Made by a program: the position numbers and the translations under genes | The notes under the pieces: generated by a model | What the model saw: only the letters and a program-made list of their open reading frames with translations | What the model was told of the DNA's origin: nothing | The model's database searches: none | Shown: piece after piece, positions 61,101-64,000 of the stretch | Layout: each line of letters starts with the position of its first letter | Numbering within the stretch: position 1 is the first letter of the stretch | Assembly (NCBI GenBank): GCA_026413225.1 | Contig: CM048552.1 | Location: 207,217,553-207,281,552 of the forward strand | Source: Otis tarda | Lineage: Eukaryota; Chordata; Aves; Otidiformes; Otididae | Direction of reading: 5' to 3' | DNA: 64,000 bases

Positions 61101-62976
61101 TCTTTAGCAAATAGTTTTAAACTCTTGTTTTCTTAACTCAGTTTGTATTCATAAGTAGCTTGAGAGTAGCAAGTGAGTTACTTTTTCAACTAAAAATTGA
61201 TGGGTTCCCATAAATGATTAGCCAGTTTGCATTTAAGTGGCCTGGTCCTTCTTCCAATGAAGCAGTAAAAGTTTAATTGAATTGTTCATGATCAGACCCA
61301 CACTCTGGCTAAAGAATATGTTTGATGGTTGTATAGTGGAAATGAAAGATGAAGTTTTGTTTGCTTACACTATGAAGATCTCATTTATATGGCACCCTTT
61401 TGCACACCATGTTCACATGCTGCTAAAGCTGAACAATAGTTTTGCTTTAAAACCTGTAAAATATCATTGCAGAGTTCAGTCTGTGTGATTTAAATGCCCA
61501 AAATAAGCACAACAGCCCTGAAACTTTGAGCAACTGCCTTGATATGCTCCTAATTGGAAGAAAGGGCAACCCGATCCTACACAGTATGCTCCTACACACT
61601 CAAAGAAAGAGGCAAGGTCCTCTGAATTACTGAAGCAAGCTATTCAGTCTGTATGTTTTACTGATCCTCTTTTTTTTTGCTACAGATTGAATAGGGGAGG
61701 TGAATGTCTCTGGAGGCAATGCAGGAGCTCCCTGTTCCACTAAAAATACAAGTCAGCACATATTAGGTATTTTCATCTATTTTGTTTGTCTGTTTGTTTG
61801 CTTAGCACCCCAGTGACAGTTCTAGGATCTATCCAAATCTCACCAAACATGTCCTCACCAAACCTAGCCAGTCAACAGTTTAATAGCACTTTCCCCCCTT
61901 TTTTTGGGTCAAGTAAGCAAGAATGAGAAGACATCCTGAAGACCAAGGAGGGACTCCTCTCAATGGTAATGAAGTTTCCAGGTGAGGGGAGATGAGGTTT
62001 TCTTCCCTGAATAACTGATTTTATGTTACAATCAAAGTATAAAACGTGCACTTACAAGGAATATGGGACTTAACAACATGACAGGCAATACTGTATTCTC
62101 AGTGCTCCAGCAATCAAATAATTATTGAGCTTTGGGTGCATCACAGTACTGAAGAGGTTTAAAGAGAACAACAGAGTGAGCTTGAAGATATCTATGAAGC
62201 ACTTCTCCCAGGTGTGACAGAACACACAAAAGCACCTATTTAAGAATGTAACAAGCAGGTGAAGGAGGTTGACATCACATGCTGATTAGAGGAGAAATTG
62301 ATGTTTTGGAATACAGTGAGACATGATAGGGTAGGTGAGGAGAAGCTGCTAACAGCCTTGGAAGGGAAAACAACTGGAAATGAAAATAAGTAGTTTGTCA
62401 GGAAGCCAAGTACATCTTTACTGTAAAAACAAAGAATCCAACTGACTTTGCTGGAATTACCTTAATTAAGCATATCCATAAATCCTTGATTAATTTGGAG
62501 CTACAAGGAGTAAGTACCTGGAGTATCCTGGGTTGCTGGGGGGATGAAAAGATAACAAAAAAAAAAAGAACATGATGGTTACTCTTTAATTTGTTAGAAT
62601 TAGTTACTGAACATCTATTAGTGTTTGGAATATATATTTCTAAATTCTGCTGCAGAAAGTATTCTTTTGCTTTCCTAAAAGGCCAGCTGTCCTTGCAAAA
62701 TCTCTCTGCATGTGATAAGCAGGGAAAGAATCTTACTGGAAAATGTCAGGCTTTCTAAATTTCTGTGATGCTAGAGAGGAAGAGATACATTTAGCTATGA
62801 TAGATACATGTCTGCATTAATAACCTGCATCTTTGCTGAGGAGACTCCCTTGAGGATGCTATGTCCATATCAATGAAATGCCCTCAGACTAAGATGTATT
62901 ATCTTGGCAGCTGCTCTGAAGTGAAATTCACAAAATCTGAGATGGTGATGCCTGCCAATACATATTAACAAATAAT
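58173..62976. other. unannotated unique sequence
   Basis: Contains a short (CA)n tract at 58,416-58,450. An open plus frame at 59,881-60,141 follows an acceptor-like GCCAGCAG but has no motif. No interspersed repeat is recognised. Confidence 0.45.
58416..58450. repeat. short imperfect (CA)n microsatellite
   Basis: ACACAC runs interrupted by CGTGTG and CATA over about 35 bases. Confidence 0.85.
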
Positions 62977-62981
62977 GGAAC

Positions 62982-64000
62982 TGTTGTAGTTCAGCCCCGA
63001 TCAGGACCAAAGTACGCAGTCTCTCTCTCAGTCCCCCCACCCTCCGAGAGAATCAGAAGAGATAATATAAGGAAAAATGGCTCAAAGTTTGAGATAAGGA
63101 CAGGGAGAAAATCCTTAAAGTTACCGTTACGGGCAAAACAGACTCGACTTGGGGAAAACTATTCATTTATTACCACAAACAGCAGGATCATGAGACAGAG
63201 AACAAGATAACCTCCATCCACCCCTCCCTTTTCTCAAGCTTAACATTATCTCTACTACCTTCCCTCCCTGAACGGCACAGGGGTGAAGAGGGAATGGGTG
63301 TTGCGGTCAGTTCATCACGTGTTGTTTTATGCCGCTGCTTCATGGTCGAAGGAAGAACTCCTCATATTCCTCCCCTGCTCTGTTGTGGGGTCCCACACAT
63401 ATGCCACAGTCCTTCCTGAAACTGCTCTGGCATGGGTCATGTCTTCCACGGAGTGCTGTCTCTCCAGAACGGCTGCCCCAGAGGGCCCTCCACGGACCAC
63501 AGCCGCCTTCAGGCATCCACCTCCCCTGGTGTGGGGTCCTTCATGGGCTCCAGGTGGATCTCTGCTCCTCCATGGACATCCATGGGCTGCAGGGGGACAG
63601 CCTGCTTCACCATGGTCATCACCACAGGCTGCAGGGGAATCTTGGCCAGGAGCCGCGTTACTGCTCCCCCTCCTTCTGAACTGACCTTGGCGTCTGCAGC
63701 TGTTCCTTTCACAAGAGAAGTTCTTCACAACAGGCTGGCAGACACCTCTCAGAATCAATTCACATCATCCATCTCACCTCCTCTCCACTTCTTGCAGCCG
63801 GGCTGGGCCAAATTGGGCCCAGTCAGCCGCCTGGCAAGAGGCCAGAGGGTGAGGCCTGCAAGGGCCGTGAGGCCTGCACCTCCCCCTCTGCGCCTTTGCC
63901 CCCGCTCAACTTCTTCACATCTTGTCTTCCTCTTTTTTTTTTTTTTTTTTTTTTCCTGTTTTCCCCTTCTTAAATTTGTTATCGCAGAGGCGTTATCACG
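62982..64000 (-). mobile_element. LTR, ERVL/ERV3-like, cut by window end
   Basis: Same family as the LTRs at 18.6 and 48.06 kb and closest to the latter (shared indels). It starts with TGTTGTAG after the flank GGAAC and runs past 64,000, where the TATA-like region (TTAAATTTG on plus, near 63,971) has just been reached; about 140 bases of LTR should lie beyond. AATAAA is at 63,166-63,171 on minus. Its internal T tract is expanded to 22 (63,933-63,954), against 7 and 9 in the other two. The TATA-like motif has one change from its relatives. Whether this is a solo LTR or one end of a provirus cannot be seen here. Confidence 0.9.

Noticed and set aside
1..64000. CRISPR arrays, operons, tRNA or rRNA genes, phage or insertion sequences
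   Set aside because: None seen. The repeat content is that of a bird nuclear genome, and regular spaced repeats are limited to micro- and minisatellites.

Overview
This 64 kb window looks like intergenic or intronic DNA from a bird. It is AT-rich, has no long host open reading frame, no tRNA or rRNA gene and no prokaryotic-style operon. The avian assignment rests on many CR1 LINE fragments, several ending in the CR1-type ATTCTATG octamer array, and on solo LTRs of avian endogenous retrovirus (ERV) type. Nearly every open frame above 100 codons belongs to a CR1, an LTR or a simple repeat. I recognise no host gene with certainty.

Layout: 1-15 kb holds seven CR1 copies of different ages and both orientations, with a C/T-rich stretch at 13.56-15.05 kb split by one of them. 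15-25 kb is mostly unique sequence with three plus-strand stretches that read like small coding exons (15.6, 21.7 and 24.8 kb); the 21.7 kb one ends in a stop about 70 bases before an AATAAA. A 1149 bp solo LTR with a 5 bp target duplication lies at 18.6-19.7 kb. 25-37 kb is mostly unique, with a CR1 scrap, a polypurine/LTR composite at 30.2-30.7 kb and a near-perfect 15 bp palindrome at 33.03 kb. 37.67-40.33 kb is the longest element, a 5'-truncated CR1 carrying part of the endonuclease and the whole reverse transcriptase, broken by one single-base frameshift. 44 kb holds a very old CR1-like LINE relic. 48.06-49.22 kb is a second solo LTR of the 18.6 kb family. 55.66-56.17 kb is an older, internally deleted relative. 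57.75-58.17 kb is a different, short LTR with a 23 bp tandem repeat, a perfect kappaB-type decamer, and TATA and AATAAA boxes laid out as in alpharetroviral LTRs. A third LTR of the 18.6 kb family starts at 62.98 kb and runs off the window.

The elements do not work together as a system. The window records successive retroelement activity: very old CR1-like LINE, older CR1, young CR1, and ERV LTRs now mostly reduced to solo copies. All four LTRs of the 18.6 kb type and the 57.7 kb LTR have their sense strand on minus. No gag, pol or env coding is visible. The points most worth following are the possible exons, the enhancer-like short LTR, and whether the LTR at the right edge belongs to a provirus outside the window.
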